Shown: positions 1-5,620 of the stretch, in pieces | Position numbering within the stretch: the stretch's first letter is position 1 | Layout of the letters: each line of letters opens with the position of its first letter | Virus record (IMG/VR): IMGVR_UViG_3300044630_001968 | Location: 1 to 24,277 of that record | Reading direction: 5' to 3' (one strand) | DNA from: a virus | DNA: 24,277 nucleotides | Translations under genes and position numbers: made by a program | The notes under the pieces: model-generated | The model's input: only the letters and a program-made list of their open reading frames with translations | The model's database searches: none | Told to the model about the DNA's origin: nothing

Positions 1-122
1 ATGATGATGCTTGGAATCATTTTAAGAACCTTGGCTACTATGATGAGTGTGACGACTCTGCTGACTTAGAACAGACAATGATTTCTTTAGAGTATCACGG
101 ATTAGAAGTGGAGATTAACTAA
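1..122 (+). CDS. 3' end of a small phage protein (partial)
   Basis: The frame that starts at base 3 is open from the window edge to a TAA at 120-122 and encodes 39 residues beginning DDAWNHFKNLGYYDE. It has no start codon here, so the gene begins upstream of the window. The tail is acidic and aromatic, like the small proteins that follow, and I do not recognise a family. Its stop codon shares one base with the ATG of the next gene (TAATG), the same coupling seen repeatedly in this operon, which supports it being real. A GGAG inside its last codons serves as ribosome binding site for the next gene. Confidence 0.75.
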   Translation, partial: DDAWNHFKNLGYYDECDDSADLEQTMISLEYHGLEVEIN

Positions 123-304
123 TGTATGAATACAACGTAGAGTTTGTATTAGAGTCTATGGTAATGATCACAAGTGTTTCTTTTGATGAAAGACCAACTG
201 ATGAGTTTGTTATTGAACAAGCAAGACAACACCTAATTAATAGTTACAAGATTGACCCAGAAGTTATGTACCTACAAGACGTAATCGTACACGAGAGGGA
301 TTAG
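122..304 (+). CDS. Small hypothetical protein, 60 aa
   Basis: This is an acidic 60-residue protein with no recognisable domain, signal peptide or membrane segment. The middle (FVIEQARQHLINSYKID) looks like an amphipathic helix and the ends look beta-rich, so it is probably a small soluble alpha/beta protein. The ATG overlaps the preceding stop as TAATG and has a GGAG about 8 bases upstream. It belongs to the rightward operon of small genes at 1-1997. Function unknown. Confidence 0.75.
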   Translation: MYEYNVEFVLESMVMITSVSFDERPTDEFVIEQARQHLINSYKIDPEVMYLQDVIVHERD

Positions 305-305
305 T

Positions 306-494
306 ATGAATACCTGGCAAGATGAAGTGCACTTTGATGTGCTGAAATTAGATAAAGAAGAGTTGGAAAGAATGAAATTAGTTGTAGAACAGTTGCAGGA
401 AAATCTAATGACTTTCCTTGACGGAATGAGTGATGAAGTGCTAGACGGAGTATGTCAAGTAGTAGTAGATACATTTAAGGAAGTGGGAGTATGA
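306..494 (+). CDS. Small helical hypothetical protein, 62 aa
   Basis: A 62-residue acidic protein rich in Glu, Leu and Val and predicted to be mostly helical; residues 14-45 have a coiled-coil-like heptad pattern. No cysteines, signal peptide or membrane segment. The start is fixed by GGGA five bases upstream. The last codons overlap the next start by four bases (ATGA), indicating translational coupling. No family recognised; a small phage regulatory or host-interaction protein is possible but unproven. Confidence 0.75.
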   Translation: MNTWQDEVHFDVLKLDKEELERMKLVVEQLQENLMTFLDGMSDEVLDGVCQVVVDTFKEVGV

Positions 495-727
495 GTTACG
501 AATATCATTGGGTAGTAGTTTATGATGAGGATTGGGGAGCTTTTATGGTTGATGCAGAAACTACTGAATTAAACTTTGGAGAAGTTCACGGTGCTGCATA
601 CAATAAAACTAGTGGACGTTGGGAAGATGTTAAAGATGATCTTGGTGTAGAGACAGAATATTTGAGGCTAGAAGAACTTTTAGCCTGGAACCTGACAAGA
701 CTTGACTTATCTAAGAAAACAGTATAG
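491..727 (+). CDS. Small hypothetical protein, 78 aa
   Basis: A 78-residue acidic protein with many aromatics (YEYHWVVVYDEDWGAF at residues 3-18) and a beta-rich N-terminal half followed by a charged helix. The ATG lies inside the ATGA overlap with the upstream gene, and GGGAGT just before it forms part of the ribosome binding region. No known family, membrane segment or metal-binding motif. An overlapping frame on the opposite strand is treated as a shadow because it breaks operon continuity. Confidence 0.72.
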   Translation: MSYEYHWVVVYDEDWGAFMVDAETTELNFGEVHGAAYNKTSGRWEDVKDDLGVETEYLRLEELLAWNLTRLDLSKKTV

Positions 728-736
728 GATATGGGT

Positions 737-1165
737 ATGAACTTAGAAGGCGTAACAGTAGAATACACACAGACTATTCCTACCTCCAAGCAGATGCCAG
801 AGTTTTATGTTTGGCAGGAGGGCTATGAGTCTTATGCAACTATCACATACTTGGACCGTGTGGTTGAGGTTGAGCGTGGTGGTGAGATGCACTTAACACT
901 ACCAGAATTAGTTAATGGTGAACTAACTGATGAGTGTGCAACAATTGTTAGATATTCAGATGATCTAGAGGCAGAGGGTATCAATGACGATATTCAGTTG
1001 CTGCAGTTTATTAAAACTATTAGTAATAGTGGATTTGAAATCTATCGTATGAATCCTTGGTGGGAAGTGTTTGCACACAATGAAGATATGGGAGAAATCT
1101 ATGACACATTCTATGAAGCCGTAGATGCTGGCATTGATCACATTCTAGATGACAGGAACTGGTAA
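737..1165 (+). CDS. Hypothetical acidic protein, 142 aa
   Basis: The largest protein of this small-gene operon. Two in-frame ATGs lie at 731 and 737; I chose 737 because an AGGA sits seven bases before it, whereas it is only one base from the first. The protein is acidic, with a beta-rich N-terminal half (residues 1-50) and a C-terminal segment around NPWWEVFAHNEDMG and DTFYEAVDAGIDHILDD. That second segment resembles the small sensor-like domains common in phage early proteins, but I cannot name a family. The stop overlaps the next start (TAATG). Confidence 0.75.
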   Translation: MNLEGVTVEYTQTIPTSKQMPEFYVWQEGYESYATITYLDRVVEVERGGEMHLTLPELVNGELTDECATIVRYSDDLEAEGINDDIQLLQFIKTISNSGFEIYRMNPWWEVFAHNEDMGEIYDTFYEAVDAGIDHILDDRNW

Positions 1166-1335
1166 TGGATAAAGAGATTAACAAGTTTATTAAACATACC
1201 ATTACTAATCTGCAAGGTGCCTTAATGCAAGATGAGGACCAATTAACCTTAGCAGTCTTAGTTAATCTAGAGGGTGTCATAGACACATACATAGAAGCAC
1301 TTGAAGATAGTCTTGATAGGTTGGGAGGTAAATAA
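1165..1335 (+). CDS. Small helical hypothetical protein, 56 aa
   Basis: An ATG at 1165 overlaps the previous TAA, and the frame runs 56 codons to a TAA at 1333-1335 that in turn overlaps the next ATG. The product starts MDKEINKFIKHTITNLQGAL and ends SLDRLGGK. It is acidic and almost wholly helical, so it may form a coiled-coil dimer. AGGA lies eight bases before the start. Perfect TAATG coupling at both ends is the main evidence for a real gene. No function can be assigned. Confidence 0.75.
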   Translation: MDKEINKFIKHTITNLQGALMQDEDQLTLAVLVNLEGVIDTYIEALEDSLDRLGGK

Positions 1336-1541
1336 TGTTACCACAAACAATTGAGATCATGAAGAAGCATATCTATACAGTTAATGATGAACTTGTAGCA
1401 GTGGTCCAGGATTCTACTGGACAGCCAGCCACAGTTGAATCTATCCTGGAGTACATTAAGGAACACGTCCTTGAAGTATTCTCCACACCAGATAACTTAA
1501 ACTTAACAGATGAATACGGAAACGACCTTGCCAAGTGGTAA
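1335..1541 (+). CDS. Small hypothetical protein, 68 aa
   Basis: A 68-residue protein preceded by a strong GGGAGG six bases before the ATG and coupled to the upstream gene by TAATG. The sequence is mixed alpha/beta with a helix at about residues 32-48 (ATVESILEYIKEHVLEVF). No cysteines, signal peptide or membrane segment. Function unknown. A gap of about 30 bases follows before the next start. Confidence 0.74.
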   Translation: MLPQTIEIMKKHIYTVNDELVAVVQDSTGQPATVESILEYIKEHVLEVFSTPDNLNLTDEYGNDLAKW

Positions 1542-1571
1542 AGTGTCAGACCTCTATGATAGGATTGAACA

Positions 1572-1787
1572 ATGAGCGAACACAGAACTAAAGCCAAAAA
1601 GATAGCAGACATTTTTTCAGATGAAAGGACTAATGTTATTGACCTAGCACACCAGACCGCAAATCTGCTTACACCCAATTCAGAAGTGCGTTTGCATAAC
1701 TGGTTGAGGTGGCACTACAAAATGACAGAGGGATACAAGGCGGAAGTGCCTGAACCAATCCAACTTGACAACTATGATGAAAACTGA
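1572..1787 (+). CDS. Small basic/helical hypothetical protein, 71 aa
   Basis: A 71-residue protein with a basic N-terminus (MSEHRTKAKKIADIFSDERT) and an acidic tail. The middle residues ANLLTPNSEVRLHNWLRWHYK look helical. The charge pattern would suit a small nucleic-acid or protein-binding peptide, but no helix-turn-helix can be demonstrated. AGGA lies seven bases upstream of the ATG. It belongs to the same rightward operon as its neighbours. Confidence 0.72.
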   Translation: MSEHRTKAKKIADIFSDERTNVIDLAHQTANLLTPNSEVRLHNWLRWHYKMTEGYKAEVPEPIQLDNYDEN

Positions 1788-1799
1788 TAAGGTATTACT

Positions 1800-1997
1800 A
1801 TGACAAATGATGAACTATTACAGAAACTACACGCACACCTACAATTAAATCTTGATACCTTGATTCAAGACCTTGAGGAACAAGAAACAGAGTATGGTGA
1901 GGACAGAGATGAGTTTGATTCTGGCTATGTAGCAGGTTTGAAATTTGCTATTACTAGAATTGAATTTATCCAAGACGGCACAACTGAATTAAAGTAA
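1800..1997 (+). CDS. Small helical hypothetical protein, 65 aa
   Basis: A 65-residue acidic protein with a long predicted helix (residues 3-36) followed by DEFDSGYVAGLKFAITRIEFI. The segment DSGYVAGLKFA resembles short phage proteins of about this length seen in many actinophages, but there is no assigned function. AAGG lies seven bases before the ATG. It is the last gene of the first rightward operon and is followed within six bases by a strong hairpin. Confidence 0.74.
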   Translation: MTNDELLQKLHAHLQLNLDTLIQDLEEQETEYGEDRDEFDSGYVAGLKFAITRIEFIQDGTTELK

Positions 1998-2002
1998 TAC
2001 AA

Positions 2003-2039
2003 CACACCCTTGGGGGCTTGACAAAGCCTCCAAGATGTG
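2003..2039 (+). terminator. Strong hairpin after the first operon
   Basis: An 11-bp stem (2009-2019 with 2024-2034, one G-U pair in the + strand RNA) closes a four-base GACA loop. A further CACA/TGTG pairing extends it to 2003-2039. It starts six bases after the stop of the preceding gene. There is no U-run after the stem, so it may be a weak terminator, an RNA 3'-end stabiliser or part of the regulatory region rather than a canonical intrinsic terminator. Confidence 0.5.
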
Positions 2040-2042
2040 CCG

Positions 2043-2071
2043 ACAATATCATATAAAATAATATATGTCAA
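2043..2071 (-). promoter_or_regulatory. Possible leftward promoter TTGACA-17-TATTGT
   Basis: On the minus strand a perfect TTGACA (2066-2071) is followed after 17 bases by TATTGT (2043-2048), which is preceded by TGA as in extended -10 promoters. Transcription would start near 2036, inside the hairpin, and run antisense to the first operon. The match is good, but the region is very AT-rich, so chance is a real possibility. Confidence 0.3.
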
Positions 2072-2113
2072 GTATTACGAACCAATATAAAAAATCACGG
2101 GAATATTTGACAA
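2071..2113 (+). repeat. 43-nt direct repeat, copy 1
   Basis: This copy aligns without gaps to copies at 2205-2247 and 2499-2541. The blocks AGTATTACGAAC and AATCAC are separated by exactly ten A-rich bases in all three. The end of this copy contains the TTGACA of the promoter at 2107. Confidence 0.7.
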
Positions 2114-2136
2114 ATGTCAGCTCTATATGCTATGAT
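2107..2136 (+). promoter_or_regulatory. Rightward promoter TTGACA-18-TATGAT with -35 dyad
   Basis: A perfect TTGACA (2107-2112) is followed after 18 bases by TATGAT (2131-2136). The dyad TGACA-AA-TGTCA at 2108-2119 overlaps the -35 box and is a candidate operator for a repressor. Transcription would start near 2143 and give a leader of about 75 bases before the gene at 2219. Confidence 0.65.
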
Positions 2137-2204
2137 AGTATTCCCTATAAGTATATGGATATACCATCTACACTCCGACAAAATAGTTATCTTAAAATAA
2201 ATAA

Positions 2205-2247
2205 AGGATTACGAACACATGAAAATAATCACTGGAATATATGACAA
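2205..2247 (+). repeat. 43-nt direct repeat, copy 2
   Basis: AGGATTACGAAC, ten bases, then AATCACTGGAATATATGACAA. This copy spans the ribosome binding site and start codon of the gene at 2219; its ATG lies in the ten-base variable segment. Confidence 0.7.
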
Positions 2248-2380
2248 GTTTGTTTGTTTTATGTTTGGACACCTGGAGGGTGTGCAATCATCATGTCCAT
2301 TTACCCTATATACATATACATACTGTATCAGATGTAATGAAATATATAAGTACATCCCCTCCGATTATGCAGCTAAATAA
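2219..2380 (+). CDS. Small zinc-knuckle-type protein, 53 aa
   Basis: The ATG at 2219 is preceded by AAAGGA and opens 53 codons ending in TAA at 2378. The protein starts MKIITGIYDKFVCFMFGHLE and carries C26, C36 and C39 (a CIRC pair), with H18 as a possible fourth ligand. Many actinophages encode comparable small proteins with a GH...C...CxRC pattern, presumed to be zinc ribbons of unknown function. A longer frame from 2241 overlaps it in another phase, but the cysteine motif, ribosome binding site and one-base gap to the next ATG favour this reading. It lies downstream of the consensus promoter at 2107. Confidence 0.65.
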   Translation: MKIITGIYDKFVCFMFGHLEGVQSSCPFTLYTYTYCIRCNEIYKYIPSDYAAK

Positions 2381-2381
2381 A

Positions 2382-2552
2382 ATGAATAAATATCTTCTGA
2401 TTTTAGGTAAGTTTGCTGCAATTTTTATATACTTTCTATACAGTTTGATCATGTTTATACCAGTTTTAACATACATTATTTGTAGGAAATATACAAAAAG
2501 TATTACGAACGAACCAAAAAAATCACTGGAAAGTATGGGATATATAAGATAA
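2382..2552 (+). CDS. Small membrane protein, 56 aa
   Basis: Starting at the ATG at 2382, one base after the preceding stop, the product MNKYLLILGKFAAIFIYFLY... has a hydrophobic stretch covering about residues 4-34 (one long or two short transmembrane segments). A basic, hydrophilic tail (CRKYTKSITNEPKK) would lie in the cytoplasm. The same frame is open from 2241, but the internal start is preferred because the upstream part overlaps the zinc-knuckle gene. The third copy of the 43-nt repeat lies in its 3' coding end. Function unknown. Confidence 0.55.
   Translation: MNKYLLILGKFAAIFIYFLYSLIMFIPVLTYIICRKYTKSITNEPKKSLESMGYIR
2499..2541 (+). repeat. 43-nt direct repeat, copy 3
   Basis: AGTATTACGAAC, ten bases, then AATCACTGGAAAGTATGGGAT. 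It lies inside the 3' coding part of the small membrane protein gene, which argues against a purely protein-coding origin of the repeat. Confidence 0.65.
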
Positions 2553-2719
2553 GATAAGATAGGCATACATGCCTTTGTAGGATATATACATTACGAAGCC
2601 ATCTTTCATATCGTTCCATTACACATATAAATCTCAATATATGAGACGTAAGTGTTTAACTAATTTATTATAGGTATGATATGGAGTAAAGTGGAGCAAA
2701 ATGGGGGGACATAACCCTA
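2553..2719. other. Short non-coding stretch
   Basis: About 170 bases without a convincing gene. It holds a perfect 14-nt palindrome AGGCATACATGCCT at 2561-2574 followed by TTTG, a possible weak terminator for the gene just upstream. A tandem pentamer (ATAAG units) at about 2544-2562 precedes it. A small dyad TCTCA-ATATA-TGAGA lies near 2632-2646. Confidence 0.4.
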
Positions 2720-2725
2720 TATAAT
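2720..2725 (+). promoter_or_regulatory. -10 box six bases before an ATG (leaderless geometry)
   Basis: TATAAT at 2720-2725 is followed by exactly six bases and then the ATG at 2732. That puts the expected transcription start at or next to the start codon. There is no good -35 hexamer. The same geometry occurs before the genes starting at 6867 and 8649. Confidence 0.45.
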
Positions 2726-2731
2726 GTTCAT

Positions 2732-2806
2732 ATGATTGAATGTAAAACATGTCCTTTAAAGTATTTAACATCAGGACAACTCTCTGATATTCTTGACAAT
2801 CGCTAA
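2732..2806 (+). CDS. Tiny CxxC peptide, 24 aa
   Basis: An ATG at 2732 opens 24 codons (MIECKTCPLKYLTSGQLSDI and four more residues) to a TAA at 2804. It has a CxxC pair at C4 and C7 and a short helical tail. It would normally be ignored at this length, but it has a perfect TATAAT six bases before its ATG, the arrangement seen at several longer genes here, and CxxC peptides are frequent neighbours. Its 3' end contains the -35 box of the next gene. Uncertain. Confidence 0.4.
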   Translation: MIECKTCPLKYLTSGQLSDILDNR

Positions 2807-2821
2807 AGTATCTGGTATTAT
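2793..2821 (+). promoter_or_regulatory. Promoter TTGACA-17-TATTAT, leaderless geometry
   Basis: TTGACA (2793-2798) and TATTAT (2816-2821) are separated by 17 bases, with seven bases from the -10 box to the GTG at 2829. Transcription should therefore begin at or within a base or two of the start codon. Confidence 0.6.
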
Positions 2822-2828
2822 TGTGTAT

Positions 2829-2954
2829 GTGAAGAAATACCTCATTGCATTTGTATTATGGTTATGTGTATCCTTATTGACTATATACTTATCAAAGCAT
2901 TTCTCTTCACAAACCCCCGAAAATTTAGAATGGACTATATATGCAGACAAATAG
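2829..2954 (+). CDS. Small single-pass membrane protein, 41 aa
   Basis: A GTG start at 2829 gives VKKYLIAFVLWLCVSLLTIY followed by a polar tail ending TIYADK. Residues 4-22 form one transmembrane helix, with basic residues before it suggesting an N-in orientation. The start was chosen because a consensus promoter places the transcript start at this codon; no Shine-Dalgarno is needed or seen. It overlaps the next gene by 14 bases. Possibly a superinfection-exclusion or membrane-stress peptide, but this is only a guess from size and topology. Confidence 0.6.
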   Translation: MKKYLIAFVLWLCVSLLTIYLSKHFSSQTPENLEWTIYADK

Positions 2955-3156
2955 TGTAATCCCCTTAGTTAAGCAAGCTATGATTGATCATGAAAAAGAT
3001 ATTGGTCCATTTGCTGATGATAAAGAATATGAACAATGGTTTGTTAAGTACTATCTACATTTCTCTACTATAATTTCTAATCACCCCACCTCTTCTAAGA
3101 AGAAGCAGTCTAAGTCTATTTGGTCCCCTGAGAATCTGAAATGGATACCTAAATAA
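2941..3156 (+). CDS. Small hypothetical protein, 71 aa
   Basis: A 71-residue protein with an acidic, helical first half (residues 9-45, with KEYEQWFVKYYLHF) and a basic C-terminal tail (SSKKKQSKSIWSPENLKWIP). No cysteines or membrane segment. Its start lies inside the end of the upstream membrane-protein gene and its stop overlaps the next ATG (TAATG), so these genes appear translationally coupled. Function unknown. Confidence 0.72.
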   Translation: MQTNSVIPLVKQAMIDHEKDIGPFADDKEYEQWFVKYYLHFSTIISNHPTSSKKKQSKSIWSPENLKWIPK

Positions 3157-3290
3157 TGTGTGCTAATTGTGATACAAGTATTGTAAATGATGTTATGTTG
3201 GCATTGGATCCAATCTTTGAAGAGTTTGGTAAGCAAGAGGTTTTAGATATTATCCATGACTACTATCACAATCGTCATAGGGATGCCTAA
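3156..3290 (+). CDS. Small CxxC protein, 44 aa
   Basis: The frame runs from the ATG that overlaps the previous stop to a TAA overlapping the next ATG: TAATG at both ends. The product starts MCANCDTSIVNDVMLALDPI and ends NRHRDA. C2 and C5 form a CxxC near the N-terminus, and H34, H38 and H41 in the tail (IIHDYYHNRH) could complete a metal site. No family recognised. The double coupling argues strongly for translation. Confidence 0.7.
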   Translation: MCANCDTSIVNDVMLALDPIFEEFGKQEVLDIIHDYYHNRHRDA

Positions 3291-3808
3291 TGACTTGTAT
3301 TGTAGGTATTGCACATGAGGGTAAAGTAGTATTATCTTCTGATCGTGGTCTATCAGATGACGATCTAATTACTGCTATGTCTAACCCTAAGATTAAGCTA
3401 AATGATAGGTATCTAATTGGATACGCAGACTCTGTTGGTACTGGTCAGTTGCTTCATTGGATTACTTTGCCTACCCCACCCAGAAATAATCTGGAGAAGT
3501 TTATGCGTACTACCTTTGTAGGATCTGTACGAAAGCAACTAAATGATTCTGGTGTAGACCTAAAAGAAAATGCCCATGCTTCCTTTCTAATTGGAGTATC
3601 TGGGGAGTTGTTTTATGTGGATACCACAGACTGGCAAGTAACTAAGGTAGAGTATATGGCTATTGGATCAGGTGCTTCAATTGCTATGGGTTCTCTCTAC
3701 ACCACCCAAACCTGGAAGTCTGCAGAAAAGAGAGCATATACAGCAGTCTCTGCTGCTATCGAGCTCTCACCTTCTTGCATGGGTCCAGTAGACACATTAA
3801 GTATCTAG
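3290..3808 (+). CDS. Proteasome-beta / HslV-like Ntn hydrolase
   Basis: A 172-residue protein of the N-terminal-nucleophile hydrolase superfamily, proteasome beta/HslV branch. After removal of Met1 the new N-terminus would be Thr2 (TCIVGIAHEGKVVLSSD), the expected nucleophile. D18 matches the conserved Asp after the second strand, a Lys at NPKIK (about 33-36) matches the catalytic Lys, and GSGASIAMG near residue 127 matches the family glycine-rich turn. It is close to HslV in length (about 170-180). No HslU or other unfoldase is visible in the window. Related proteins occur in actinophages and may process a virion or host protein. Start fixed by TAATG coupling. Good family confidence; substrate unknown. 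Confidence 0.75.
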   Translation: MTCIVGIAHEGKVVLSSDRGLSDDDLITAMSNPKIKLNDRYLIGYADSVGTGQLLHWITLPTPPRNNLEKFMRTTFVGSVRKQLNDSGVDLKENAHASFLIGVSGELFYVDTTDWQVTKVEYMAIGSGASIAMGSLYTTQTWKSAEKRAYTAVSAAIELSPSCMGPVDTLSI

Positions 3809-3831
3809 CATGTTTCATGCTGGGTTTGTTC
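3807..3831 (+). terminator. Hairpin after the Ntn hydrolase gene
   Basis: AGCATG-TTT-CATGCT (3807-3821) is a perfect six-base-pair stem overlapping the stop codon, followed by GGGTTTGTTC. The downstream T content is moderate, so this is a weak intrinsic terminator candidate. Confidence 0.4.
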
Positions 3832-3873
3832 TTTCTCGCCGCCGAATTTCGCCGTTATTTATTAAAGAAAAGG

Positions 3874-3879
3874 TATACT
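3874..3879 (+). promoter_or_regulatory. -10 box seven bases before the carbamoyltransferase ATG
   Basis: TATACT at 3874-3879 ends seven bases before the ATG at 3887, again the leaderless geometry. No clear -35 is present. An alternative reading is that AAAAGG at about 3868-3873 acts as a distant Shine-Dalgarno. Confidence 0.4.
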
Positions 3880-3886
3880 GTTAAAC

Positions 3887-5599
3887 ATGGTTAATATATT
3901 AGGACTACACTTTGGACACGATGGCTCAGCCTGTATTGTTAAAGATGGGAGGTTGGTCTCTGCAATTAGTACAGAGAGGCTAAATGGTATTAAGAAGTTT
4001 TATGGGGTTATTCCATCCACTATAGATTATGTTCTTAAAAAGGCTGGTCTTGGATACGAAGACATTGACGTGATTACTTTGGCTGATTATATTGGAAGTA
4101 ACTCTCATGACACCTTAAAGCTTTTTGATAAAAGTGGTACAAGAATAGAGCTCTGTTCTCAAAATGTTTTTGGTAATGAGATGATTGAGTTGGTCGGAGA
4201 GCTTAATGGTTTTAAAATTCCTGTAATTGCTTTACCTCATCATACCTGCCATGCTGCATCTGCTTTTTATACAAGCAATTTAGATGAGTCTGTAGTTTTA
4301 ACTATGGACGGCTGTGGAGGAGATTTAAGATCTAGCAGTTGGTTAGCTGTTGGAAAAGGAAATAAGTTAAATCATGTAGACTATCCAGGAATGAGAGTTG
4401 GTGAGCTTTACGGAGATTTTACAGTTTTACTTGGATTAGGACCTTCAGTGTACAAGGCTGGTAGCACAATGGGTCTTGCCTCTTATGGAAAGCCATCGGA
4501 AAGTGTTGTTTACAATAGTGATAAATGGATAGAAAAACTTTATGCTAAAAATTATCACTGGTCTGAGGCTGGACCTATATTTCATGCAATATGGGAAGAA
4601 GAACAAGTTGAAGTAAAGCATATACAATACGATACTGACAATGGAGCAACATATTATGAGCAATTAATGGAAACATGTGAGTGTAACCTTGAGCCACATG
4701 GAGGAAAGGGATCAAAAGATATATATCCATTTGAAACTAAATCTGGAATGACACAGGCTGCAAATATACAGTACCTATTTGAAAAACAAATTCTAGACAC
4801 AGTTGATAAAAATATTAGAGTTAATGAGCAAACTAAAAACGTAAATAATATATGTCTTGCTGGAGGATCTTTCTTAAACTGCAATGCAAACTCTGCCATA
4901 AAAGCAACTGGATATTTTGATAATGTACACCTATTTCCTGGTGCTGGAGATGATGGTATTTGTGTTGGGTCTGCACTTTACTATGCCCACCATGTCCTTG
5001 ACTACCCAAGAGAAACATATAGCTTTTCAGACTTAGCCTACATGGGAAGTGAAAGTGTTGAGTTAAAGGAAGAAGAATATGCCTACTTAGCAAATGAAAT
5101 TGCTAATGGTAAAATTATTGCTTGGGTATCTGGTGATTCTGAATATGGACCTAGAGCTCTTGGTCACAGAAGTATTTTAGCAGACCCACGAAACTTTCAT
5201 AACAGAGAAATCTTAAACTTTTTAGTTAAAAAGAGGGAATGGTTTAGACCATTTGCTCCAGTAGTACTTGAAGAAGAGGCACATAATTGGTTTGAACCTA
5301 GTGATCCTAGTAAGTATATGTTGTTTACACAAAGGGTACTACAGCCTGAAAAGATTCCTGCCGTAACGCATGTTGATAATACTGCTAGAATGCAGACTAT
5401 TAATGAGGAAGATAACAAGCCATATTACAAATTAATTCAGGAATTTTTTAAGATTACTGGAATACCAATGTTAATTAATACCAGCTACAATGCAAATGGA
5501 AAACCAATAGTTCATAGCAAGCAACAGGCTTTAAACGCATTTCATACAAATAGTGGAATAGATATTCTGGTGCTTGATGGAAAGATTATTGCTAAGTAG
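3887..5599 (+). CDS. Carbamoyltransferase, NodU/CmcH/TobZ family
   Basis: A full-length 570-residue O-carbamoyltransferase. These enzymes make carbamoyl-adenylate from carbamoyl phosphate and ATP and pass the carbamoyl group to a hydroxyl. The N-terminal Kae1-like part shows GLHFGHDGSA (residues 6-15), the metal-binding HHTCHAASAF (118-127) and DGCGGD (141-146). LAGGSFLNCNANSAI and the FPGAGDDG loop lie in the middle. The C-terminal YrdC-like part has YGPRALGHRSILADPR and RPFAPVV. Known acceptors in this family include sugars, cephems and, in some phages, 5-hydroxymethylcytosine in DNA. No hydroxymethylase is in this window, while sugar genes are, so a sugar or glycosylated acceptor is at least as likely. 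It converges end to end with the nuclease gene. Confidence 0.9.
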   Translation: MVNILGLHFGHDGSACIVKDGRLVSAISTERLNGIKKFYGVIPSTIDYVLKKAGLGYEDIDVITLADYIGSNSHDTLKLFDKSGTRIELCSQNVFGNEMIELVGELNGFKIPVIALPHHTCHAASAFYTSNLDESVVLTMDGCGGDLRSSSWLAVGKGNKLNHVDYPGMRVGELYGDFTVLLGLGPSVYKAGSTMGLASYGKPSESVVYNSDKWIEKLYAKNYHWSEAGPIFHAIWEEEQVEVKHIQYDTDNGATYYEQLMETCECNLEPHGGKGSKDIYPFETKSGMTQAANIQYLFEKQILDTVDKNIRVNEQTKNVNNICLAGGSFLNCNANSAIKATGYFDNVHLFPGAGDDGICVGSALYYAHHVLDYPRETYSFSDLAYMGSESVELKEEEYAYLANEIANGKIIAWVSGDSEYGPRALGHRSILADPRNFHNREILNFLVKKREWFRPFAPVVLEEEAHNWFEPSDPSKYMLFTQRVLQPEKIPAVTHVDNTARMQTINEEDNKPYYKLIQEFFKITGIPMLINTSYNANGKPIVHSKQQALNAFHTNSGIDILVLDGKIIAK

Positions 5600-5620
5600 T
5601 TACTTTTTTCTTTTAGCAAT
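5588..5620. other. Dyad at the convergent gene ends
   Basis: ATTGCTAA (5588-5595) and TTAGCAAT (5613-5620) form an eight-base inverted repeat around the adjacent stop codons. Both genes thus end with a similar -IAK- coding segment. It could act as a weak bidirectional terminator, since T- and A-rich runs lie in the loop, but the stem is short. Confidence 0.35.

Noticed and set aside
1543-1575. GTG-started ten-codon frame (VSDLYDRIEQ)
   Set aside because: It ends in an ATGA overlap with the next start, which is suggestive, but it has no ribosome binding site and is too short to support as a gene. It may be a remnant.
2009-2034. tRNA or other structured RNA at the 2003-2039 hairpin
   Set aside because: Only one stem-loop is present; there is no cloverleaf or conserved T-loop sequence.
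2241-2552. A single 103-residue frame covering two small genes
   Set aside because: It overlaps the 53-aa cysteine-motif gene that has a ribosome binding site and upstream promoter. An internal ATG at 2382, one base after that gene's stop, gives a tidier membrane protein.
2677-2715. 13-residue ATG frame in the 2553-2719 gap
   Set aside because: No ribosome binding site, promoter or coupling; likely chance.
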